A stretch of 64,000 nucleotides of DNA from Candidatus Litorirhabdus singularis (GTDB taxonomy: Bacteria; Pseudomonadota; Gammaproteobacteria; Pseudomonadales; Halieaceae), in assembly GCF_026262625.1 (NCBI RefSeq), contig NZ_SHNN01000001.1, positions 1,302,001 through 1,366,000 of the forward strand, read 5' to 3'. Below the pieces are notes generated by a model. It made no database searches and was not told the origin of the DNA. It saw nothing but the letters and a program-made list of their open reading frames with translations. A program made the translations under genes and the position numbers. Each line of letters opens with the position of its first letter. The stretch's first letter is position 1. Shown one piece after another: positions 54,272 through 62,119 of this stretch.

Positions 54272-56560
54272 CTAGAATCGCAGCGCCAGAGTGGCGCCAA
54301 TGGTGCGCGGTGCCAACAGGTTCTCCAGCCGGGTATAGCCAGTGTTGATAGTGGCAGTAGCGGAATCAGCTGGCTGCCCGGCGAGCGCATAGTCGGGTAC
54401 CGGGATGGTTGGCGACAGATTCAGGCGCGCCTCCTCGTCCAGCAGGTTCTTGGCCCACAGGCTGACATCCCAGGCACCGTCGTTGCTGCGCAGGCCGGTG
54501 AAAACATCAACAAAGGCGTAGCCACTGATAGTGCGGTCTACGTCGACATCCTCGCGTTCCCCCTCGGCCTTGAACAGTCCGCGCAGGTACCACTCCATGT
54601 CGCGGTCGCCGACATCCGTATAATATTCGCTAGTGATAACGCCGGACCACTCGGGCTGCGTACCCGCCGGTTCACCCTTGAGATCGCAGGTTGCGTAGTC
54701 GCCGGGAGTCGTCAGGTCCTGGCTGGGGTCATTGCAGGGAGCGTCATCGAACTGCTCGAATTTGGTTTTGTTGTAGCTCATGGACGCTGAGAAAGACCAG
54801 TTTTGCATGATCAGGTAGGAAACCTCGGCCTCCACTCCGGTGGAGCTGACCTCGTCGGCGTTGACCACCGGGCTGCCCTGGGCAAAGCTGTCATCGATCA
54901 GTACGTAAAGTACATTATTGGCACCGTAGTGGAAGTCTTCATAGGTCTGGTAGTAACCAGTCAGGTTGAACAGTCCGCGACCCTCCATGAAACTCCACTT
55001 CATGCCCAGCTCAAAGTTGTCACTGGATTCTTCTTCGAAAGCTGCCCAGTCAGCAGGCAGTGGCTGGCCGCCGATATTGGCGCTACCGCTGCGCCAGCCG
55101 CGGTCATAGGAGCCATAGACCATGAGTCCGTCAGCAAATGAGTGCTGATACTTCAGGGTGCCGGTAAAAGCATCGTAGTCCAGATTCTGCACATCCTCCG
55201 GAACCCCCTCGACAATAGTGGTATCCAGCGGGCCAACCCGTTCATCTCCTGCCAGTAGAAAAGCAAGCTGTTCAAAAGTTTGCTGATTGTAACGCTCCAG
55301 GTTGTTGTAGCGGAGACCCAACGTCAAAGTGCCGTTCTCAGTGATGTGAAAAGCATTATGCAAAAACAGTGCGTACTCCTCTGAGTCATTAAATGCCGGG
55401 CCAGTAACCTCGGCTACAAAGGGCAAATAAACCCCCAGGCCAACCAACACAAAATTGTCTACATACACCGGTGTTTCTGCTTCAGAGTCCTGGTAGAAAA
55501 TGCCAGCGGTCCAGTCCCAGAAGTCATTGCCAACCGACTGTAGGCGCAGTTCCTGATTAACGGCGCCCTTGATATCAGAAGTCACTGACTGATTCTGGCC
55601 TTTGACATCAGTCTGGTCACTGTCAAACTCGCGCTGCATCAGTGAGCGCTGGTGACTGGTAACAGAGGTTAGCAGCCATTCATTGGGCAGTTCCCAGTTC
55701 ACTTCCAACACCGCCTGGCTGTGGCGTTCATAGGATGTGGCTGCAAACTCATTCACCGCCTTGCGGTCGGTGTATTGGAGGCCGTTGCCTTCGACAATAC
55801 TATTGATGTCTTTGTCGGCTTTGACATAGTTGTAGCTAAAACGCACATCAATGTTGTCACTGGCCTGCCAGAGAGCGACTACGCGGCCGCCTTTGGTCTC
55901 AGCCTGATTGTTAATGCCCAGGGTAATGTTTTCGATATCCTGGTTACGATTCTGGTCGTAAACGCCGGCCAGGCGAATACCAAAAGTGTCTTTGACGATG
56001 GGCAGTGACACGGCTAGTTGGCTGTTGATGCCATCACGCTCGCTGAATGCCTGTTGGAAGAAACCGTCCACGTTTTCGAGGTTGGGACTTCGGGTTTGCA
56101 TGGTCAGTGCCCCGGCCGGCGATGATTTGCCATATAGAGTGCCCTGCGGTCCGCGCAGCAGTTCAAAACGCTCCAGATCAAACTGGCTGACGAAGTTGGC
56201 GATCTGGCGCACGGAATAGGCGTTATCCCAATAGAATGTGACACGTGGGTCCAGGGCCGCATCCAGATTGCTGCCCAAACCGCGGACCGCCATATCGACG
56301 TCAAAATCCAGCCCGGTGACAGCTATGCCCGCAGTAAACCGGTCCAGGTCGCGGATGTCGAAGCCTGCGTACTCAGAGAAGGTCTCGCCGGTAATAACGT
56401 TAACCGTCATGGGTGTTTCAGACAGGTTCTCAGCTTTTTTCTGTGCCGTTACCACGATTTCTTCAAGCACCAGGTTTGAGCCTTGAGCCATGCTCATCGG
56501 GGCTGAAAAAGCAGCGATCGCTGCAACCAGAGCCGGTGTTAGTGAGTGCTTCAACTGCAT
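54272..56560 (-). CDS. TonB-dependent outer-membrane receptor
   Basis: This 762-residue outer-membrane transporter has a signal peptide ending SMAQ, then a TonB-box-like LVLEEIVVTAQKKAENL, a plug domain with RGPQGTLYGKSSPAGAL, and a 22-strand-type barrel ending in LALRF. The sequence style matches the IroC/FecA-independent group common in marine Gammaproteobacteria that take up organic compounds rather than siderophores, but the ligand is not known. It is upstream of the D-amino-acid deacylase gene on the same strand, so the imported molecule may be that enzyme's substrate. Confidence 0.93.
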   Translation of the reverse strand: MQLKHSLTPALVAAIAAFSAPMSMAQGSNLVLEEIVVTAQKKAENLSETPMTVNVITGETFSEYAGFDIRDLDRFTAGIAVTGLDFDVDMAVRGLGSNLDAALDPRVTFYWDNAYSVRQIANFVSQFDLERFELLRGPQGTLYGKSSPAGALTMQTRSPNLENVDGFFQQAFSERDGINSQLAVSLPIVKDTFGIRLAGVYDQNRNQDIENITLGINNQAETKGGRVVALWQASDNIDVRFSYNYVKADKDINSIVEGNGLQYTDRKAVNEFAATSYERHSQAVLEVNWELPNEWLLTSVTSHQRSLMQREFDSDQTDVKGQNQSVTSDIKGAVNQELRLQSVGNDFWDWTAGIFYQDSEAETPVYVDNFVLVGLGVYLPFVAEVTGPAFNDSEEYALFLHNAFHITENGTLTLGLRYNNLERYNQQTFEQLAFLLAGDERVGPLDTTIVEGVPEDVQNLDYDAFTGTLKYQHSFADGLMVYGSYDRGWRSGSANIGGQPLPADWAAFEEESSDNFELGMKWSFMEGRGLFNLTGYYQTYEDFHYGANNVLYVLIDDSFAQGSPVVNADEVSSTGVEAEVSYLIMQNWSFSASMSYNKTKFEQFDDAPCNDPSQDLTTPGDYATCDLKGEPAGTQPEWSGVITSEYYTDVGDRDMEWYLRGLFKAEGEREDVDVDRTISGYAFVDVFTGLRSNDGAWDVSLWAKNLLDEEARLNLSPTIPVPDYALAGQPADSATATINTGYTRLENLLAPRTIGATLALRF

Positions 56561-56783
56561 GAGAACCTCTTTATTACTTTTATATTGATACCTGTTATAC
56601 CGCTATAAGCGATGCGGGTGAAGCGTGTTCCGCCATTTTTTGACCGTCCAGGCTAATCACTGCGCCTGGCTTAGATAATCGAACTTATAAAGCCATACGC
56701 AGCGTAGGGTTTTTAGGGGCGGCAGAGTGGTCAGTGGTCTGGTTTTTCGTCTAAACTAGGCGCCAACATTTGGAGGACATCGT
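56561..56783. promoter_or_regulatory. Divergent intergenic region, TonB receptor / small repeat protein
   Basis: These 223 bases separate the receptor and the small secreted protein. The stretch 56576-56610 next to the receptor is AT-rich with several TATA-like words, consistent with its promoter, but no unique -35/-10 pair stands out. GGAGG lies 11 bases before the small-protein ATG. Confidence 0.4.
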
Positions 56784-57041
56784 ATGAAAAATCTATTTGC
56801 AATCGCAAGCGCTCTATTTTTGCTTACCACAGGTGGTCAAGTGGTCGCCCAAGACTATGGCAAATTGCTTGAATCTGTCGATAAAGAAAAGGCCGCTGAT
56901 TCCGTAGACACTGAGAAACTTCAGGGTTCCTATAAAGAGGGTGAAGTTGATTACAAAGAGGCGTATGACGCGGTCGATAAGGACAAAGCCAAAGAATCTG
57001 TGGATGTGGAAAAAGCCAAAGAAGCCCTTTGGAAAAAATAG
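56784..57041 (+). CDS. Small secreted protein with repeated (E/D)(S/A)VDx(E/D)K motifs
   Basis: This 85-residue protein has a signal peptide (LFAIASALFLLTTGGQVVA-Q). The 63-residue mature part is almost entirely acidic residues, Lys and small residues. A seven-residue motif recurs four times: ESVDKEK, DSVDTEK, DAVDKDK and ESVDVEK, arranged as two pairs around a Tyr-containing centre (GSYKEGEVDYKEAY). This is probably a helical, perhaps partly disordered, periplasmic protein. I know no named family. A GGAGG ribosome site precedes it and it stands alone, between a TonB receptor gene and a YdcH-like gene. Confidence 0.72.
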   Translation: MKNLFAIASALFLLTTGGQVVAQDYGKLLESVDKEKAADSVDTEKLQGSYKEGEVDYKEAYDAVDKDKAKESVDVEKAKEALWKK

Positions 57042-57281
57042 TTGGTGCTTTTACTCAACTTTGGGTAACCCGAATATGAGCGGCAGGGTGATTCTATATC
57101 CGTAAAATATCACCCGGGTAGTGTAGTTCAATGCCCCGCAACTGCGCAGGCGAATAGTGAAGGGCACGGCTGGCTTTGTTGATGGTTCCAAGTGGTAATT
57201 GGCTGATGCAGATCATGGCTGTCGTTAATAGCTCGGCTATGCTGAACTACTCTAGCAACCTAAGCCCTCCAGGAGCCGACT
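57042..57281. other. Intergenic region without recognised feature
   Basis: These 240 bases lie between two small same-strand genes. I see no coding region, hairpin with a T-run or repeat. It probably holds the promoter of the YdcH-like gene; AGGAG lies before that ATG at 57282. Confidence 0.4.
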
Positions 57282-57524
57282 ATGTCCGTAGAGCACCATG
57301 ATCTCGTCAATGAATTTCCGACTATGCGCGACAAGATTCACGAACTTAAACTCAGTGATACCCACTTTCGTAAGTTGTTTGATCAGTACCACGAATTGAC
57401 TCGCGCCGTTGAAAATATGGAAAATGAAGTCACACCGGTGGCTAGTGTGACGGAGGAAGAGGCTAAGCTGAAGCGGCTGCATCTGAAGGATGAACTGTAT
57501 CGGATGTTAACCAGCACCGCATAG
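57282..57524 (+). CDS. DUF465/YdcH-family protein
   Basis: This 80-residue, highly charged helical protein has the family features: an N-terminal EHHDLVNEFP followed by KIHELKLSDTHFRKLFDQYHEL and a C-terminal LKRLHLKDELYRML. YdcH-like proteins are abundant in Proteobacteria but their role is not settled. The CDS has an AGGAG ribosome site. It appears to be a single gene. Confidence 0.88.
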   Translation: MSVEHHDLVNEFPTMRDKIHELKLSDTHFRKLFDQYHELTRAVENMENEVTPVASVTEEEAKLKRLHLKDELYRMLTSTA

Positions 57525-57651
57525 CTACCCTGTTTTAGCCTGGGTGCTCCCGCCTCGAAATTAGCGCGCTGCTGTTATGGTTTGAGGAACGGAGCGTGGC
57601 GACCAAATATCCGGTAAGCTCTAGCTCGGTTTCCAAAGTATAAGCGTCGCT

Positions 57652-58554
57652 ATGTTTGATTTTTACATTCGCCATGAATACTGGTTTGCGGCCGTACAGT
57701 TGAGTCTGGCGATGTTAGGCATGGGCGCTACGCTGCGTATTCGTGACTTTGCCGCGGTATTTCTAAAACCCCGGCCGCTACTTGTCGGGCTACTGGTACA
57801 AATGATACTCGTGCCGCTGTCAATCTGGGCACTGATCAGTTGGGCTGTGCCAGAGCCCGGTTTGGCCATTGGACTGGCACTTTGTGCCGCGATCCCCGGC
57901 GGTACCATGTCTAATGTATTTACTTTTTTGGCCCGCGGGCATGTGCCACTCTCGATAGCCATGACCGCGGTCACCACGCTGGCATGTCTGGTGACTACGC
58001 CCATCGTTCTCGGTCTGCTAATTGCTCAACACATGCCTGCTGATTTTGATATGCCAGCAGCGCAGATGGCATTGGAAATTGCGTTGATTTTGTTACTACC
58101 ACTGTTGTTAGGCATGCTTGTTCTGCACTTTGTTGCTGAGATAGCTCCGCGTTTTTCACGTTACTGTATTCGCGGATCCATATTTTGCATTGCGCTGATT
58201 ATTATCGGCGCAACCGGTGCTGATCGCATTGATATGGTGGCATTTGGTACCGACAATCTGCAGCTGGTGTTTGTCATGCTGGTTATCTTGATAGTCATTT
58301 CATGGTTGGTACCGCTGTTCCTGAAGCTGAAGTCAGAAGAATGCACGGCAATTAATATTGAGGTCACCGTGCGTAATGGCAACCTGGGTCTGTTGATCAA
58401 GGCATCGCTGTTCCCTGCGGTCGTCGGCATGGCCGATCCTGTTGGTGATATGGTGCTCACCACCGTGTTGGCCTACGGAGGCATGGCCATAATGGCGGGC
58501 CTGGGACAGATATTCCTGCATGGGCTGATCAACAAGCGCCGAGCTGCTGCGTGA
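57652..58554 (+). CDS. Bile acid:Na+ symporter family (BASS/SBF) membrane protein
   Basis: This 300-residue inner-membrane transporter has nine or ten transmembrane helices. The block AAIPGGTMSNVFTFLARGHVPLSI and the second-half TVRNGNLGLLIKASLFP match the crossover motifs of the BASS family. Bacterial members move bile acids, pyruvate, pantothenate or other organic anions with Na+. The oxygenases elsewhere in the window make a steroid-like substrate plausible but unproven. It converges on the GPH transporter gene. Confidence 0.88.
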   Translation: MFDFYIRHEYWFAAVQLSLAMLGMGATLRIRDFAAVFLKPRPLLVGLLVQMILVPLSIWALISWAVPEPGLAIGLALCAAIPGGTMSNVFTFLARGHVPLSIAMTAVTTLACLVTTPIVLGLLIAQHMPADFDMPAAQMALEIALILLLPLLLGMLVLHFVAEIAPRFSRYCIRGSIFCIALIIIGATGADRIDMVAFGTDNLQLVFVMLVILIVISWLVPLFLKLKSEECTAINIEVTVRNGNLGLLIKASLFPAVVGMADPVGDMVLTTVLAYGGMAIMAGLGQIFLHGLINKRRAAA

Positions 58555-58625
58555 TCCGCAGAGCTGGCAATTTACAGTCACAGTATCGGCTCAATTTTTT
58601 GTCGAAAGTGGCAAAAAAGTTGCTC

Positions 58626-58660
58626 AAATCACCGCTATAGTGTGATGATTTTTAGTTTTT
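58626..58660. terminator. Possible weak terminator between convergent transporters
   Basis: A 5-base stem ATCAC/GTGAT (58628-58632 with 58642-58646) is followed by a T-rich stretch (GATTTTTAGTTTTT) on the plus strand. The stem is short and the T-run begins at the stop of the convergent gene at 58652, so this is a tentative terminator for the symporter gene. Confidence 0.3.
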
Positions 58661-60169
58661 CTGCTCCTCCCGCGCACGTAATTGCGCCTGTATGTGGGCC
58701 AGTTTCTGAGGGCTCATTGAAATAGCGTAGGTGAAGCGCCAGGCGAGTAACAGCAGTGGTATGACTCCGACCAGTAGTGACAGGGCCAGGCCGTCCAGAG
58801 TCTGCTGGGCTATAGCGCCCGGCAGCATACCCTCCTGCAGATTAATGACGTCCAGTACTATACCGGCGTAAAGCGGGCCCGCTGCGCCCGCCAGTTTAGT
58901 GGTAAACCCCATGGCCGCAAAAAAACCACCCTCCTGGCGGGTGCCGTGCTCAAGTTCGTGCTCATCGGTGACATCGGCAATGATAGAAAAGGCGCATATC
59001 ACCCGAATGACGAACAGAAACATCCATGCCAGCATCTGCAGCAATAACGCCACGAAAACCAACGGGTGGTCATTGGCGGGAAGCCAGTCCAGCCAGCGTA
59101 ACAAGTAGACTGACATAGCAACCGCGATCATCAAGCCAATGGTGAGTTGCAGTATCCGGTGCTTGCTCCAGCGTTTACCCAGCGGTCCCATTGCCCAGAC
59201 TGCAAGTGGTACACCGATAATGGAGGGCAGGGCCAGCACGACGGAAAGCTGAGTGGTGGAGAGCTCCCAGTAGTAGGTCCAGGCCAGCACATTGAGACTG
59301 ATCAGAATGCCATAAGATGCCGATGCGGCGGCATCGTAGAACAGAATATTGCGAAAGTTCAGGTTCCGTAATATCAGAGCAAAATCTTTGAATAGTGCGG
59401 TAACAGTGGTTGGGGAGGCGTTTTTTTTGGCGGCCACCTTACGCTCTCCTGGGTGGCGGGGGGTGCCGCCTATGGCCAGTCCGGCCACTAGCCACACCAG
59501 CAGACACGACCACAGCCCGTACATAGGATAGTTGCCGGCAACAAAGCGGCCATCGATCTCATTGATGGTGGGAAACAGCACTAGCAAGGCCAGCGCCGGC
59601 AGGGCGACTGCACAGATGAAACCGAAGAAGGTGCGCGCTCCCAGGAGTCTGCTACGCTCGTAATAGTCAGTGGTGAGTTCAGCAGCCATGGCCAGATGGG
59701 GTATCGAAAAGAAGCTCAGGAAAGTGCGTATCCACAGTGACCAGAACAGCAGCCAGGCGGCCAGCAACCAGGTGTCTTCAGTGATTGCTGCTGGAGGGTA
59801 GAACAGGCCGATGAAGCCAATACCCATGGGGATCGCACCGGCCAGCATAAACGGGTGCCGGCGTCCCCAACGAGACTGAAAGCGGTCTGACCAGCCGCCG
59901 ATTAGCGGATCATTAACGGCGTCCCAGAGTATTGCCAGTAGCATGACCAGGCCGGCTATGCTGCCCGCCAGCCCCAGCACCTGAGTATAGAAAATAAGTA
60001 CAAAGATAGAGTAGGCCGCTTCTTTGACAGAAAAAACGGCGCCACCGACTCCATAAAGTGCGCGCTGGCGGAGAGTTAACAACGGTGTGTATGTCTCAGT
60101 TTGATTGTAATCCCCGCAGTAGGGCTTCGCACTCGCTGTTTTCAATAAAGCGAGGTACCGGGTAACCAT
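58652..60169 (-). CDS. GPH-family (MFS) cation symporter-like transporter
   Basis: This transporter has twelve transmembrane helices and belongs to the glycoside-pentoside-hexuronide:cation symporter branch of the MFS. Typical blocks are WDAVNDPLIGGWSDRFQSRWGRRHPFML in the first half and a second-half repeat. With the ATG at 60169 it has 505 residues but overlaps the alcohol dehydrogenase gene by 74 bases; the first roughly 29 residues do not look like family sequence. A TTG at 60082 (MLTLRQRALYGVGG) gives a more usual N-terminus. The reported coordinates are the outer bound. It follows the dehydrogenase on the same strand and may share its mRNA. Substrate unknown; members also serve steroid or aromatic uptake. 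Confidence 0.85.
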   Translation of the reverse strand: MVTRYLALLKTASAKPYCGDYNQTETYTPLLTLRQRALYGVGGAVFSVKEAAYSIFVLIFYTQVLGLAGSIAGLVMLLAILWDAVNDPLIGGWSDRFQSRWGRRHPFMLAGAIPMGIGFIGLFYPPAAITEDTWLLAAWLLFWSLWIRTFLSFFSIPHLAMAAELTTDYYERSRLLGARTFFGFICAVALPALALLVLFPTINEIDGRFVAGNYPMYGLWSCLLVWLVAGLAIGGTPRHPGERKVAAKKNASPTTVTALFKDFALILRNLNFRNILFYDAAASASYGILISLNVLAWTYYWELSTTQLSVVLALPSIIGVPLAVWAMGPLGKRWSKHRILQLTIGLMIAVAMSVYLLRWLDWLPANDHPLVFVALLLQMLAWMFLFVIRVICAFSIIADVTDEHELEHGTRQEGGFFAAMGFTTKLAGAAGPLYAGIVLDVINLQEGMLPGAIAQQTLDGLALSLLVGVIPLLLLAWRFTYAISMSPQKLAHIQAQLRAREEQKN

Positions 60170-61301
60170 TGCCTTCTTTCATGGCGGCGGCAACGATCAC
60201 TGGTATATCTTTATCCTGGATCAGCTCAGTCTGGCGCGGAATACCCAGCTTGTCGTTAAGCTCCCAGATGCGGCCAATAAAGCGATCGGCGAGTTGCTCA
60301 GGCGCCTCGTCACCGTTGCCCAGGCCAACATGCACGGCCAATTCAGCTAACTCGGTGGTGGCAGCTCCTTTGAGCATTTCCATAACGGGTGGCAGCGCCA
60401 TGGCATTGCCTACGCCGTGGGCAATCCCATAGTGAGCGCCCAGCTGATGCGAAATAGCATGTACGTAGCCGACCATTGCCTGGGTGAACGCCAGCCCGGC
60501 GTAATAGGAGGCCAGCGCCATTGCTTCGCGAGCCGCAATATTCTGGCCATCACTGTAAGCGGTTTCAATATTCTCGAAGATCAGTTTGGTGGCGGCCAAA
60601 CAGTAGTGGTCGGTCTCTGGTGTGCTCCATACCCCAGTGTAGGACTCTACCGCGTGGGTGAGTGCATCCATGCCGGTGGCGGCGGTAATATGCGGTGGTA
60701 GGCCCAGCATCAGTGATGGGTCCAACGCGGCAGCTGATGGCACGAGTTTGAAATCGGCTACGGCATTTTTGGCATGGGTCTCGTCATCGGAGACGATCGC
60801 GGCCATGGTGGCCTCAGAGCCGGTGCCCGCCGTAGTGGGAATGGCAAACAGGGGCAGGGTTGGCAGCTTGGCTTTGCCAAAGCCCATGCATTCCGGCACT
60901 GTTAAATTATTGCCCGCTGCCATGGCAATGACTTTGGCGCTGTCCATGGAGGAGCCGCCACCAAAAGCCAGTACCGCGTCACATTGATTCTCTTTCAGGC
61001 ATTTAATGCCCGCCTCAATCACGCTGACCGTCGGGTCAGGTTTGACCTCATCATAAATGCAGACCTCTACGCCCAGGCTATTGAGCTTGGCGACGGCCGC
61101 CACATGCAAGCCAAGTTCAATGATCGGTCGATCAGTAACCAGCAGGATTTTTTTGACACCGAAATGAGCGATGGTGCCGCACAACTGCAGGCTCGAGTCG
61201 GGCCCAACAAACATGGCGGGTTTGGGTTGTGGCTTATTGATGACTTTCTTCATCAGACTGCGCAGCAGCTTATAACGTATTACTTTATGGAAAGCCGGCA
61301 T
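60096..61301 (-). CDS. Iron-containing alcohol dehydrogenase
   Basis: This 401-residue dehydrogenase of the group III iron-ADH family oxidises alcohols or reduces aldehydes with NAD(P). The nucleotide block is AFGGGSSMDSAK, and the metal site His residues appear in MDALTHAVESYTG and AISHQLGAHYGIAHGVGNA. Length matches the family. It has a short basic N-terminal extension (KLLRSLMKKVINKPQPKP) that is longer than usual and could shift the true start. The GPH transporter gene follows and overlaps it. Confidence 0.93.
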   Translation of the reverse strand: MPAFHKVIRYKLLRSLMKKVINKPQPKPAMFVGPDSSLQLCGTIAHFGVKKILLVTDRPIIELGLHVAAVAKLNSLGVEVCIYDEVKPDPTVSVIEAGIKCLKENQCDAVLAFGGGSSMDSAKVIAMAAGNNLTVPECMGFGKAKLPTLPLFAIPTTAGTGSEATMAAIVSDDETHAKNAVADFKLVPSAAALDPSLMLGLPPHITAATGMDALTHAVESYTGVWSTPETDHYCLAATKLIFENIETAYSDGQNIAAREAMALASYYAGLAFTQAMVGYVHAISHQLGAHYGIAHGVGNAMALPPVMEMLKGAATTELAELAVHVGLGNGDEAPEQLADRFIGRIWELNDKLGIPRQTELIQDKDIPVIVAAAMKEGNGYPVPRFIENSECEALLRGLQSN

Positions 61302-61460
61302 TAAAAGGAGTCCTTGTTATTTTTAGCGATCACGCAGTCTCGCAGCCTGTGGGCGGCCTGTAAACAGGTTGCAGCGGCTTGCGACAATTCAATTCGTCAC
61401 CGGGCGTGATAATATGCGCGCCGCTTACACACTAAATGAAACCAGAAAAGGAGCATTAGC
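61302..61460. promoter_or_regulatory. Divergent region with -10-like box upstream of fklB
   Basis: The 159-base gap between the alcohol dehydrogenase gene and fklB contains TGATAAT at 61407-61413, 48 bases before the fklB ATG, which resembles an extended -10. The -35 candidates (TTGCGA at 61379, GCGACA at 61381) are spaced at 23 and 21 bases, longer than ideal. AGGAG lies 9 bases before the ATG. Confidence 0.35.
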
Positions 61461-62081
61461 ATGTCTGAGGAATACACAACAGTAGAGCAGCGGGTCAGTT
61501 ATGGTATTGGCCGTCAGATGGGGGACCAGCTGAGCCAGAACAGTTTTGAAGGAGTCGACGTCGATGCGGTAGCCGCTGGGGTTAAGGCAGCTCTGTTGGG
61601 TCAGCCAAGCACGGTTGAAGAGCCTCTGATGCGTGCGGCTTTTGAGGAGATACAGAAGCGTATGGAGTTGCAGCAGGCCGCGCAGGCCGCTCAGGGAGCT
61701 GCCGAAGGTGAGGCTTTTCTGGAAGACAATGCCGAGCGTGCCGAGGTGACTGTAACCGCCTCTGGCTTGCAGTACGAAGTGCTGGCTACCGGTGCAGGCG
61801 ACAAGCCAACGGCCAGCTCCACGGTACGTACCCACTATCACGGCACCTTGATTGACGGCACGGTCTTTGACAGCTCTGTTGAACGCGGTGAGCCAGCTGA
61901 ATTTCCGGTTAATGGCGTGATCGCTGGCTGGACCGAGGCACTGCAGGAAATGTCTATCGGTTCAAAGTGGAGACTTTATGTTCCCTACCAACTGGCCTAC
62001 GGTGAGCGCGGCGCAGGTGGTGCAATAGGGCCTTACACAGCGTTAATCTTTGAAGTTGAACTGCTGGAAATTGTTGGCTAA
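61461..62081 (+). CDS. fklB: FKBP-type peptidyl-prolyl cis-trans isomerase (FklB)
   Basis: This 206-residue foldase has the same length as E. coli FklB. An N-terminal dimerisation domain (YGIGRQMGDQL, then a helix with Gln/Ala repeats) is followed by the FKBP domain with VRTHYHGTLIDGTVFDSSVERGE, GVIAGWTEALQEM, YVPYQLAYGERG and ALIFEVELL. The aromatic active-site residues are conserved. No signal peptide, so cytoplasmic. It ends next to a strong bidirectional hairpin. Confidence 0.94.
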   Translation: MSEEYTTVEQRVSYGIGRQMGDQLSQNSFEGVDVDAVAAGVKAALLGQPSTVEEPLMRAAFEEIQKRMELQQAAQAAQGAAEGEAFLEDNAERAEVTVTASGLQYEVLATGAGDKPTASSTVRTHYHGTLIDGTVFDSSVERGEPAEFPVNGVIAGWTEALQEMSIGSKWRLYVPYQLAYGERGAGGAIGPYTALIFEVELLEIVG

Positions 62082-62086
62082 GCAAG

Positions 62087-62115
62087 TTTGGCGGCGACAT
62101 CTAGTCGCCGCCAAA
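62087..62115. terminator. Strong bidirectional hairpin between fklB and the DUF3604 gene
   Basis: A perfect 12-base stem (TTTGGCGGCGAC with GTCGCCGCCAAA) and 5-base loop ATCTA occupies the 38-base gap between these two convergent genes. It is symmetric, so it can act in both directions. The T-run after it is short in either direction, so termination may be only partly intrinsic. A stem this long is very unlikely by chance. Confidence 0.7.
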
Positions 62116-62119
62116 GCGT

